A stretch of 46,073 nucleotides of DNA from an uncultured Planctomycetaceae bacterium. GTDB taxonomy: Bacteria > Planctomycetota > Planctomycetia > Pirellulales > Pirellulaceae. Positions 12,282 to 19,896 of the stretch are shown piece by piece. Within the stretch, counting starts at the first letter, position 1, and the number at the start of each line of letters is the position of its first letter. The position numbers were made by a program, and so were the translations under genes. The stretch covers positions 1 to 46,073 of the forward strand of contig CALMEE010000097.1 in NCBI GenBank assembly GCA_937862885.1, in the 5' to 3' direction. The notes under the pieces were generated by a model. It had not been told where the DNA came from. It was given only the letters and a program-made list of their open reading frames with translations, and ran no database searches.

Positions 12282-12609
12282 GGTCAACTTTCATTCACTG
12301 GTTGATTTTGCAGCCATGCTAACTCGAGATTATGTTCCCGGTGCTTGATAATCAGACAACCGAGTCCGCTCAAACGCGGACGGCGCCTAGATGTGTTCAA
12401 TGTTCGAACAGGCGAGGTGCATTCGATGATCATTCTAACCGTGCGGTCATGAATTCCTAGCGAACTCGAACTCCAAGCCGCGGAACGCTTCAACCGCGAT
12501 AAATTTGGCGATTCAACCGAAAGTATCTCGCAATTCTATTCACAAGTTTTGCTTGGTCACGGCCGTTATCGAACACTTTCGATCGTTTGTCCGTGATCAA
12601 TTATGGACT
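12282..12609. other. Gap inside the leftward locus with a small hairpin
   Basis: This 328-base stretch lies between the cysteine-rich peptide gene and the 419-residue gene, both leftward. A perfect 6-bp stem (GTCCGC/GCGGAC, 12364-12381, 6-base loop) is present without a T-run, so it is not a clear intrinsic terminator; it could attenuate or protect RNA. A 69-codon open frame at 12284-12493 has no domain and looks like chance. Confidence 0.4.
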
Positions 12610-13004
12610 TCAAAAAGTCGGAAGTGGTTTAATCCAAGGATCGCAAAAACCTGATAGGGTTTTTTGCCCCTGGTATTCAAAACATCCTTGTTTATAAATG
12701 CAATTTTCCATTGGGTCTTCCGCACACTTCGCGTCGACTTTTGTCCCGGGTAATACTTCATCACCGAACGCACAAATAGGGACTTCTCCGTTACATTTGC
12801 TGCCGGGTGGGCCGATACACTGCATGACCTCCGTCTCGGTAGGCGTCTCGCATCGTGGTCGTTCCCCACCGAACTAGTTTCCTGCGTTTTGTGGCATCCA
12901 AGTATCGCTGGCCCAGCAGCACGCGACAACAATTGCCAAAGAGGCTATGGCCGTTTCGCTCAACGAATTGAACGAGTGTGTGTGGGGGGGGGAGTGTGTT
13001 TCAT
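12610..13004 (-). pseudogene. Small secreted 8-cysteine peptide gene, broken by a homopolymer shift and an in-frame TAG
   Basis: Three pieces fit one gene. (1) ATG at 13004 has a strong ribosome site (GGAG, 6 bases before it) and reads MKHTPPP into a run of nine G (C on this strand). (2) One base out of phase, the next segment reads SFNSLSETAIASLAIVVACC then WASDTWMPQNAGN, a clear signal peptide with a mature start. (3) A TAG (12876-12874) interrupts the same frame, after which it continues to 12610 as FGGERPRC...CDPWIKPLPTF. This last part has eight cysteines in about 87 residues, consistent with four disulfides. A tenth base in the G tract would join the start to the signal peptide. A TTG at 12963 would start the signal peptide without any shift. 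An internal ATG at 12825 gives a 71-residue frame but loses the first cysteine and the export signal. It may be a pseudogene, a phase-variable gene, or subject to stop readthrough. It heads the C39-rhodanese locus. Confidence 0.6.
12984..12992. repeat. G9 homopolymer tract
   Basis: Nine consecutive G lie 12-20 bases inside the peptide gene that starts at 13004 on the minus strand. The tract separates the best start codon from the signal-peptide frame by one base. Such tracts change length by slippage, so it can switch or break the gene, or be miscounted in sequencing. Confidence 0.8.
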
Positions 13005-13201
13005 CGTTCGCTCCAAAAGTAAAGAATGGAATTTTATGGATTTACGGAACAATGGAAGTGGTACATACATAAAAATTAAATGGTCTTGCTTTCGTTGTCA
13101 AGTGTGTGGTGGATTCAATTCCTTTTTTTGGATTTTTTGGCGAATCTTGTCGTTGATCGCCAACGCCAAATGGTGCGCAAAGTCAAAAACCAACTTCATT
13201 T

Positions 13202-13244
13202 TCGTACTCGTACTCAACTTGGGCGGTACTCGTACTCGTACTCG
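13202..13244. repeat. TCGTAC/GTACTC hexamer tandem repeats
   Basis: Two short arrays of the 6-base unit (about 2.3 copies at 13202-13215 and 3.2 copies at 13226-13244) are separated by ACTTGGGCG. A related ACTTGGGCT follows the second array, so the whole unit looks partly duplicated. Similar TCGTAC/GTACGAG arrays are common between planctomycete genes, where they give spurious EYEYEY or SYSYSY frames. Confidence 0.7.
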
Positions 13245-13435
13245 AAACCACTTGGGCTTGCGAGGACCAGTACCATTTCATTGAGTGCGAATGCGATTGT
13301 GCAGTTGGCCTTGGTGGCAACCACCGAGAAGTGTCTTTTCAACTCGATTTTTGGCTGGTCTGACCGGCTTTTCATGGGTTCTGAAGTTGGCTGCTTGTGG
13401 TTCTTTTGTTGTGGTTGTATGCTGGAATCGCCGAT

Positions 13436-13453
13436 AGTATACATGTGTATACT
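13436..13453. promoter_or_regulatory. Perfect palindrome AGTATAC-N4-GTATACT upstream of imuA, candidate operator
   Basis: The arms AGTATAC and GTATACT are perfect inverted repeats around ATGT. The site lies 35, 56 or 110 bases upstream of the three possible imuA starts (13488 TTG, 13509 ATG, 13563 ATG). imuA-imuB-dnaE2 cassettes are usually LexA-controlled, and a dimer-sized site in this position fits an operator. It does not match the gamma-proteobacterial (CTGT-N8-ACAG), Bacillus-type or alpha-proteobacterial LexA boxes, so the regulator is unknown. Confidence 0.5.
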
Positions 13454-13508
13454 TTTTTGTCGGCAAGCATCTGATTTATGACCAGACTTGTCCAGTCGGG
13501 TAAATAAC

Positions 13509-14579
13509 ATGGCTCGATATTCATCTCCACGACGGTATTTTTATCTAACAAGCGAGCGAGCCATGGATGATCGCCAAAGGGATCACAAAACAGATTGCAA
13601 TGATGAGTGCGGCGTCAGTGAACGCGGTGAGTTGAGAGAGCATGGTAACCGTGATGATTGCGGTAATCAGTTGCAGCGGCAGGCGCTGGTCCAGCGGTTG
13701 CAACGACGAATTGAGAAATTAGAGACGTCTTCACGCGGTGCTGGTTGCGAAATGGTTTCGGCGGGTTCTCCCTGGCTAGATGGATTATTGCCGGCTGGTG
13801 GATTGCCGCGTGGTACGTTGATTGAATGGTTCGCTGCGGCCCCGGGTTGTGGCAGCGAGATTTTTTCACTGATTGCGGCGCGGTCTGCTCTTGCTAACTC
13901 AGCAGAGATAAACAACGTTAGCTCCCCGATCGCTGCTCAAAATCATGGCGTGTTGGTCGTGATTGACCCTCAGCACACGTTTTATCCTGTCGCGGCTGCA
14001 GCGTGGGGGATCGATCTAGAGCGAACGATTGTGGTCCGGCATCCTGAGCGGCAAAAAATACGCTGGGCTATCCAGCAAAGTTTGAGTTCGCCAGCCGTCT
14101 CCGCAGTCTGGGGTTATGTGGATGAAGCAGACGAACGTTGGTTGAGACGTTTTCAGTTGGCAGCTGAGGAGGGGAGAACGCTCGGTTTATTTCATCGTCC
14201 GTCGTCGCTGCGGCGATTACCTAATTGGTCGGAGATTCAGTGGTGGGTTGAGCCACAGCCGCTGGAAGATACAGGGGAGCCTCTGAATATCGATGCGCAT
14301 TGCGGCACGCATCAGCCACGACTCACGACGCATGTCGTCACAACGAATCTGACTCCGATGCGTTGCTTTCGTCTGCATTTGTTTCGGTGTCGAGGGGGGG
14401 TGGCTGGTAAGTCATGCGAGGTGCAATTTGACTTACAAACCGGTCAACTCACGCGATATCGCCCAGCCATGCGAACATTTGAGGCATCAGTTCTAGATAG
14501 ATCATCGGTGCAGGTATTCTCTGGGAAGAGTAATGAGGGGAAAAAATCGAGCGGTTCGCGTCGCTCCGCTTCGCTTTGA
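13509..14579 (+). CDS. imuA: ImuA-like, RecA-related SOS mutagenesis protein
   Basis: ImuA is a RecA-like accessory factor of the ImuA-ImuB-DnaE2 translesion mutasome. The core starts near QRQALVQRLQRRIEKLET. It continues with the family segment SPWLDGLLPAGGLPRGTLIE, the strand GVLVVIDPQHTFYPVAAAAW, and AVWGYVDEADERWLRRFQLA. The P-loop region reads AAPGCGSEIF, which lacks the Lys-Thr of a working Walker A, so ATP binding by the usual mode is doubtful; this agrees with ImuA being a diverged RecA relative. Start choice is uncertain. ATG 13509 is used here (356 aa), ATG 13563 gives 338 aa, and TTG 13488 gives 363 aa. The first 60 residues are hydrophilic and not conserved-looking. imuB begins 47 bases downstream and dnaE2 follows. 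The C-terminus is Ser/Arg-rich. Confidence 0.88.
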   Translation: MARYSSPRRYFYLTSERAMDDRQRDHKTDCNDECGVSERGELREHGNRDDCGNQLQRQALVQRLQRRIEKLETSSRGAGCEMVSAGSPWLDGLLPAGGLPRGTLIEWFAAAPGCGSEIFSLIAARSALANSAEINNVSSPIAAQNHGVLVVIDPQHTFYPVAAAAWGIDLERTIVVRHPERQKIRWAIQQSLSSPAVSAVWGYVDEADERWLRRFQLAAEEGRTLGLFHRPSSLRRLPNWSEIQWWVEPQPLEDTGEPLNIDAHCGTHQPRLTTHVVTTNLTPMRCFRLHLFRCRGGVAGKSCEVQFDLQTGQLTRYRPAMRTFEASVLDRSSVQVFSGKSNEGKKSSGSRRSASL

Positions 14580-14626
14580 TGGGCTTGTTGCAAAATGTTG
14601 TTTAACGTCTTGCAGGATTTTTCAGC

Positions 14627-16405
14627 ATGAGTTTAGACAATACTGGCTTTGTGAATTCAACGACTGCCGTACCTCGTCGTGTGTTGTGCGTGTGGTTCCC
14701 CGATTGGCCGATCCAGCGAATCGTCGTCGCGCAACCCGAGTTGCGCAGGCAGTATGTCATCCTATTTTGGCACCATCCGCAGCGAGGGCAGTTAGTAGCG
14801 GCAGCTTCGCCACGTGCTCAACAAGCTGGCGTTTGTCGCGACATGCCGCTAAGCGAAGCGCGAGCATTACTGAAAATTCAAACTCCTGCCCAATCTGGTT
14901 TTGCTAGGCCGCGTAACGTTGTAACGCATCAATCACCACGCACACAGCAGTCTTCTTTGCCGCAGGTGACATTGCATCAGTTGCCTTATCAACCAGAGCT
15001 GGATCGGGTAGCGCTGCAGGAGTTGGCGTTGCAGTCCCAGATTTTTAGTCCGCTGGTTGCACTAGAGCGAGCTTTACATCCTTCCAGCATGCTACTTGAA
15101 ATTGGTGGATTGGGGCACTTGTTCGGGGGAGAGCATGCTTTGCTTGAGCAAGTGCGTTCTCATTTTGAGTCGCGTGGTTATTATCCGCGGATAGGAATTG
15201 GAGAAACGGTTGGAGCAGCATGGGCTGATGCGCGGTTTCCTGGTTATCCATTATCGGAATTGCCACACGAGGCATTAAGGTTACCAACTGCCACGTTGGA
15301 GACGCTAGAACAACTGGGCATTCAGCGGGTGGGGCAGTTATTGCAACTACCTCGTAAAGCCATCCAGGTGCGGTTAGGGAAGGAGGTTGGAGAACGCTTG
15401 GACGAATTGACTGGGGAGCGTGTAGAGTTGCTCGACATGCTGTATTCTCCACCGGAACAAACGGTGCAACAGTTTCTGGAATATCCGGTCAGTCATCTAG
15501 TAACGCTGGAAGTTGTGGTGGAGCGGTTGGTCACACAGTTATGTCGCCAGTTGGCAGAAATGCGTCGCGGTGCCTTGCAGTGGTGTGTGGTGTTATCGGC
15601 AGCGGAGCAGCCCGCTGTGCGAGTGATGATCGATGTGTATCAGCCGACTGCCAACCCTAAACATGTGATGGAGCTTTATAAAATGCGGCTGGAGCATCTT
15701 TTAACGCAGCAGTTTTCCGACAGCAAGCGTGGCAGTCAACCTGTTGCGGTGCAGGAAGTGACGGTTTCAGTGCAACGCAGTATGCTCGTGCATGATCGCC
15801 AGCGTCATCTATTCGACGAGCCGGCGCGGCCAAATCACGCGGCACTGGCGCAGTTGATCAATCGGTTGGCCAGCCATTTAGGTAGCCAACATGTCTTGCG
15901 ACCACGCTTGGTCGCCAGCGCGCAAGCTGAGTACGCCATGCGCTTGGTTCCCTGGGTAGGGCCAGCGGCCGATAGTGAGCGAACTGCCAAGCCGCAACAG
16001 CAAATCGCACAAGTCGCGCGAACGCTCAAACGCACCACTTATCAAAATAAGAACGATGCCACGCGGCGTTGGAAAAAACAGCCAGCGGAGGAGAGCCTTG
16101 CGAATATCTCACCAGCGAACCAAGGCCCCTGCCCTGCTCCGTTCTCACGACCTTTGCGGCTTTATTCCCAGCCGATCAAGTTACAAACAATCGTCGGCCC
16201 CAGTAATTCTCCGGAATTATTGATTCATGAGAAGTCGCGACTGCGGGTCATGCGCGCCTGGGGACCTGAAAGAATCGAGACGGGTTGGTGGCGCGGGCCA
16301 AGTGTACGCAGAGATTATTGGCGCGTCGAACTAGAAGCAGGTTGCTGGTGGTGGATTTATTATGACTTGTGCCAAAGCAGTTGGTTCTTACATGGCGAAT
16401 TTTAG
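14627..16405 (+). CDS. imuB: ImuB, catalytically inactive Y-family polymerase homologue
   Basis: The 592-residue protein has the Y-family polymerase layout. The N-terminal palm begins RVLCVWFPDWPIQRIVVAQP, where active polymerases carry the metal-binding Asp; the DxD pattern is missing. SPRAQQAGVCRDMPLSEARAL follows. The LLEIGGLGHLFGGE segment replaces the active-site SIDE motif of real Y-family polymerases. A helix-hairpin-helix-like thumb (LEQLGIQRVGQLLQLP) comes next. ImuB acts as the adaptor that binds the beta clamp and links ImuA and DnaE2. A long C-terminal part, including a Lys/Gln-rich linker near 460-505, ends in the conserved RDYWRVELEAGCWWWIYYD motif. The ATG at 14627 has an AGGA site 11 bases upstream. 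The gene lies between imuA and dnaE2 with short gaps. Confidence 0.94.
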   Translation: MSLDNTGFVNSTTAVPRRVLCVWFPDWPIQRIVVAQPELRRQYVILFWHHPQRGQLVAAASPRAQQAGVCRDMPLSEARALLKIQTPAQSGFARPRNVVTHQSPRTQQSSLPQVTLHQLPYQPELDRVALQELALQSQIFSPLVALERALHPSSMLLEIGGLGHLFGGEHALLEQVRSHFESRGYYPRIGIGETVGAAWADARFPGYPLSELPHEALRLPTATLETLEQLGIQRVGQLLQLPRKAIQVRLGKEVGERLDELTGERVELLDMLYSPPEQTVQQFLEYPVSHLVTLEVVVERLVTQLCRQLAEMRRGALQWCVVLSAAEQPAVRVMIDVYQPTANPKHVMELYKMRLEHLLTQQFSDSKRGSQPVAVQEVTVSVQRSMLVHDRQRHLFDEPARPNHAALAQLINRLASHLGSQHVLRPRLVASAQAEYAMRLVPWVGPAADSERTAKPQQQIAQVARTLKRTTYQNKNDATRRWKKQPAEESLANISPANQGPCPAPFSRPLRLYSQPIKLQTIVGPSNSPELLIHEKSRLRVMRAWGPERIETGWWRGPSVRRDYWRVELEAGCWWWIYYDLCQSSWFLHGEF

Positions 16406-16560
16406 GGAGTATGCATGTTTTAGGAAGTAGGCACGCGCGACCGAAACAACTCTCGTTTTTATCTGTCAATCGCTGAGATGAAAATCATGACTATGGCTGC
16501 CCCAATGCCGGACGGGATTTGCATGATTAAAGAAACTTACTATCTTCTGGGGTGTCGGCC

Positions 16561-19500
16561 ATGAAGTTAAATCCATCTTCACTTTATGCTTTGTCTTACG
16601 CGGAGTTGCACTGTCAAACCAACTACTCGTTTTTGACAGGGGCTTCTCATGCTGACGAATTGATCGAGGTCGCTGAGGAGTTAGGTTATCCTGCGTTGGC
16701 CATCACAGATGAAAACACGTTGGCCGGGGTCGTGCGCGCGTTTGCGGCAGCCAGGGGAAAGTCGCTTAAGCTGGTTTATGGTGCGGAGTTGGTGATGCGC
16801 GATGCGCCGCCGCTGGTGGTCTGGGCCAGCAATCGCCAGGGTTATGCCAACCTCTGCAGGTTGCTGACGACGGGGCGTCGCCGGGCGCCGAAAGGCGAAT
16901 GTTGGTTGGAACTCAACGATGTCGCGGAACATGCCCAGGGATTACTGGCCGGTGTGATCCCCATGTTGCCAGGAGATCGCTCACGCACAGGACATATTGA
17001 CCAGCAGCATGTCAGCTTCCCTTGGTTCAGCGAGCCAAGGAATGTCACAGACGACAATCACCCGCGTAAACTTGCCTCTTCGCTGGCCGCTGTGCGCGAG
17101 ATTTTTGCCGATCGTGTGTATTTGTTGGCGGAGTTGTTCTGCGGTGTCGATGATGCGTGGCGTTTGCAGCAGTTGTCCGATTGGAGTTGGCGAAGTCATT
17201 TGCCATTATTGGCGGCTGGCGATGTGTTGTACCATTCCCCCAGTCGCTTGCCATTGCATGATGTGTTGACGGCCATCAAACACCGCACGACGGTGGCCGA
17301 GGCAGGTGAGTTGTTAATGCCGAATGCCGAGCGTCATTTACATTCGTTAGAGCAACGTTGTCGCCAGTTCGCCGCGTTGCCACTCGCCATTCAACGCACG
17401 CTGGAAGTCGTTGAGCGATGTGAATTCTGTTTGAGTCAATTGCGCTATGAATATCCTGAAGAGTTAGCACCGCCGGGACAGACACCACTGGAATTTCTTG
17501 TCGAGTTGACATGGCAAGGTGCGCAGCAACGCTATTCTCACAATATCCCTGAGAAAGTTCGCGCACTGTTGCGGCATGAATTGAAACTGATCGAGGAGTT
17601 GCGGTACGAAGCCTATTTTTTAACCGTATGGGACTTAGTGCGTTTTGCCCGCTCCAGACAGATTTTATGCCAGGGGCGCGGTTCCGCAGCGAACTCGGCG
17701 GTGTGCTACTGTTTAGGGATTACTTCAGTTGATCCAGGGACAACCGAGTTGCTATTTGAACGCTTCATCAGTAAAGAACGGGACGAGGCTCCCGATATCG
17801 ATGTCGATTTTGAGCATGAACGGCGTGAAGAAGTACTGCAGTATCTGTACGACAAATATGGTCGCGAGCGGGCTGGGCTAGCGGCAACCGTGATCACCTA
17901 TCGTAGCCGCAGCGCAATTCGCGATGTTGGCAAGGCGTTAGGATTATCGCTGGATCGCATCGATGCTCTGACGAAACAAGTCGACGGTTACCACAACGTG
18001 GCAGATTTAGCTGAGTTGATGCAGACGACTGGTTTCGAAGCGACTTCAGAAATTGGCCAGCGGTTGCAACATCTGGCGACGGAGATTTTGGGCTTCCCTC
18101 GACATTTATCACAGCATGTTGGCGGCATGGTCATTACACGCGGCAGACTTGATGAATTGGTCCCCATCGAGAATGCAGCCATGGATGATCGCACGGTGAT
18201 TCAATGGGATAAAGACGACCTTGAAGAATTGGGGTTGCTGAAGGTCGATTGCTTGTGCCTGGGGATGTTGACGGCGATCCGCAAATGTTTTGCAATGGTC
18301 GAGCAACACTGGGGAAGGTCGTACACACTCGCCAACATTCCACAGGAAGACCATCGCGTATACGACATGATTTGTGCAGCCGACACGATCGGTGTTTTCC
18401 AAATTGAAAGCCGCGGTCAAATGAGCATGTTGCCGCGACTCAAGCCTCGTTGCTGGTACGATTTGGTAATTGAAGTTGCGATCGTGCGACCAGGTCCAAT
18501 TCAAGGGAACATGGTGCACCCTTACCTGCGGCGACGTGCTGGTGAAGAACAGCCGGTCTATCCGAACCCAGAAATTAAGGCGGTACTCGACCGCACGCTG
18601 GGAGTGCCGATTTTTCAGGAGCAGGCAATGAAGCTGGCTGTGGTGGCCGCTGGGTTTACGCCGGGTGAAGCCGACCAGCTACGCTGCGCGATGGGGGCCT
18701 GGCGAAAAACGGGAGTGATCGAGAAGTTCCGCGAGAAACTGATGAACGGTATGCGCGAACGTGGGTTGAGTGATGAGTTCGCCGAACAAGTCTTTCGACA
18801 AATTCGCGGGTTCGGCGAATATGGTTTTCCGGAATCGCATGCAGCCAGCTTTGCACGTCTAGCCTATGTGTCGGCGTGGCTCAAATATTACTATCCGGCC
18901 GCGTTCACAGCCGCGATCCTGAATAGCTTACCCATGGGGTTTTATGCTCCCGCACAATTGATTTCAGATGCGCAGCGACATGGTGTGCAAGTTCTCCCCG
19001 TCGATGTGAATGAAAGCGACTGGGATAACAAGCTTGTTCCTGCCAGCCAAGTTGACGTGAATCTGGGTGGACAGGGAGTGGTCGGCGCAACAGGCATTCA
19101 TCCGTATGCTTCTCCACTACCTCAACCAGCCATTCGTCTGGGTTTACGTCAGATCAGCGGTTTGCCGCAAACGGCTGCGGAACAAATGCTGCAAGTCAGG
19201 CAAGCAGCAGGACCGTTTACGTCGATGGGTGATTTTGCGCGGAGAACCCAGTTAGGTCAGGCGACAATCGCCCGCTTCAGTAAAGCGGACGCATTTGCCT
19301 CGATGCGACAAGATCGTCGAGAAGCATTGTGGCAGGCACTGGCTCAACCTGCTCAGCCAGTGGTACAGCCATTGTTTGCTGAGTTGCAGGAAACTGACGA
19401 TGATTTGGCATTGCTGCCCGTACTTTCGGAGGAGGAACAAGTCTTTGCAGACTATCGGCACGTAGGGCTCTCGCTACGTGCCCATCCCATTTCTTTTTAT

Positions 19501-19845
19501 CGCGAGAAGCTAACGCAATTGCGAGTCGTAACAGCCGCCGATTTGGTATATCAGATGAATGACAGTTACCTGCATACAGCGGGATTAGTGATCTTGCGTC
19601 AACGACCTTCGACGGCCAAGGGAATTACTTTTGTAACTTTAGAAGACGAAACGGGCACCGCCAATCTAGTGGTTAAGCCGCAAATTTGGGAACGCTATCG
19701 CAAGATCACTCGTGCAGCAACAGCATGGTTGGCGTATGGCAAATTAGAGAAACGGCACGGTGTGATTCATGTGGTCGTAAGTCGTTTGCAAGACCTCTCC
19801 GCACATTTGCGCGATCTCAACACCAAGTCACGTGATTTCCGCTGA
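16561..19845 (+). CDS. dnaE2: Error-prone DNA polymerase III alpha subunit DnaE2
   Basis: DnaE2 is the C-family polymerase that extends across damaged bases in the ImuA-ImuB-DnaE2 mutasome. The 1,094-residue protein begins with a PHP domain (YAELHCQTNYSFLTGASH, then AITDENTLAGVV). The polymerase active site has Asp412 and Asp414 in PDIDVDFEHERRE and Asp563 in LKVDCLCLGML. RGSAANSAVCYCLGIT and GFPESHAASFARLAYVSAWL are also typical. A C-terminal OB-fold region (GLVILRQRPSTAKGITFVTL) is present. Replicative DnaE1 is usually longer; this length and the genomic context fit DnaE2. The ATG at 16561 follows a GGGG ribosome site, and a GTG at 16552 is the alternative start. The 155-base gap after imuB contains no clear terminator, so a single transcript is likely. 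Confidence 0.96.
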   Translation: MKLNPSSLYALSYAELHCQTNYSFLTGASHADELIEVAEELGYPALAITDENTLAGVVRAFAAARGKSLKLVYGAELVMRDAPPLVVWASNRQGYANLCRLLTTGRRRAPKGECWLELNDVAEHAQGLLAGVIPMLPGDRSRTGHIDQQHVSFPWFSEPRNVTDDNHPRKLASSLAAVREIFADRVYLLAELFCGVDDAWRLQQLSDWSWRSHLPLLAAGDVLYHSPSRLPLHDVLTAIKHRTTVAEAGELLMPNAERHLHSLEQRCRQFAALPLAIQRTLEVVERCEFCLSQLRYEYPEELAPPGQTPLEFLVELTWQGAQQRYSHNIPEKVRALLRHELKLIEELRYEAYFLTVWDLVRFARSRQILCQGRGSAANSAVCYCLGITSVDPGTTELLFERFISKERDEAPDIDVDFEHERREEVLQYLYDKYGRERAGLAATVITYRSRSAIRDVGKALGLSLDRIDALTKQVDGYHNVADLAELMQTTGFEATSEIGQRLQHLATEILGFPRHLSQHVGGMVITRGRLDELVPIENAAMDDRTVIQWDKDDLEELGLLKVDCLCLGMLTAIRKCFAMVEQHWGRSYTLANIPQEDHRVYDMICAADTIGVFQIESRGQMSMLPRLKPRCWYDLVIEVAIVRPGPIQGNMVHPYLRRRAGEEQPVYPNPEIKAVLDRTLGVPIFQEQAMKLAVVAAGFTPGEADQLRCAMGAWRKTGVIEKFREKLMNGMRERGLSDEFAEQVFRQIRGFGEYGFPESHAASFARLAYVSAWLKYYYPAAFTAAILNSLPMGFYAPAQLISDAQRHGVQVLPVDVNESDWDNKLVPASQVDVNLGGQGVVGATGIHPYASPLPQPAIRLGLRQISGLPQTAAEQMLQVRQAAGPFTSMGDFARRTQLGQATIARFSKADAFASMRQDRREALWQALAQPAQPVVQPLFAELQETDDDLALLPVLSEEEQVFADYRHVGLSLRAHPISFYREKLTQLRVVTAADLVYQMNDSYLHTAGLVILRQRPSTAKGITFVTLEDETGTANLVVKPQIWERYRKITRAATAWLAYGKLEKRHGVIHVVVSRLQDLSAHLRDLNTKSRDFR

Positions 19846-19896
19846 ACATGCCACCGGCCACCGGCACACTTCCACCGGTCATCATTCGGCAAACGG

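Larger units (their letters stand above)
13005..13508. other. Divergent intergenic region between the peptide gene and imuA
   Basis: About 500 bases hold the start signals of two divergent units. Present are an AT-rich stretch near 13040-13080, TCGTAC repeats (13202-13244) and a palindrome (13436-13453). Open frames here (for example 13080-13481) translate to Trp/Phe/Cys-rich or SYSYS-like sequence caused by the repeats and are not convincing genes. Confidence 0.5.

Noticed and set aside
12597..12932. Leftward open frame of 111 codons overlapping the Cys-rich peptide
   Set aside because: It is the wrong frame; the cysteine spacing and signal peptide lie in the other frame.
13080..13481. Plus-strand open frames of about 130 codons
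   Set aside because: Trp/Phe/Cys-rich and partly SYSYS-like from the TCGTAC repeats; no coding character.
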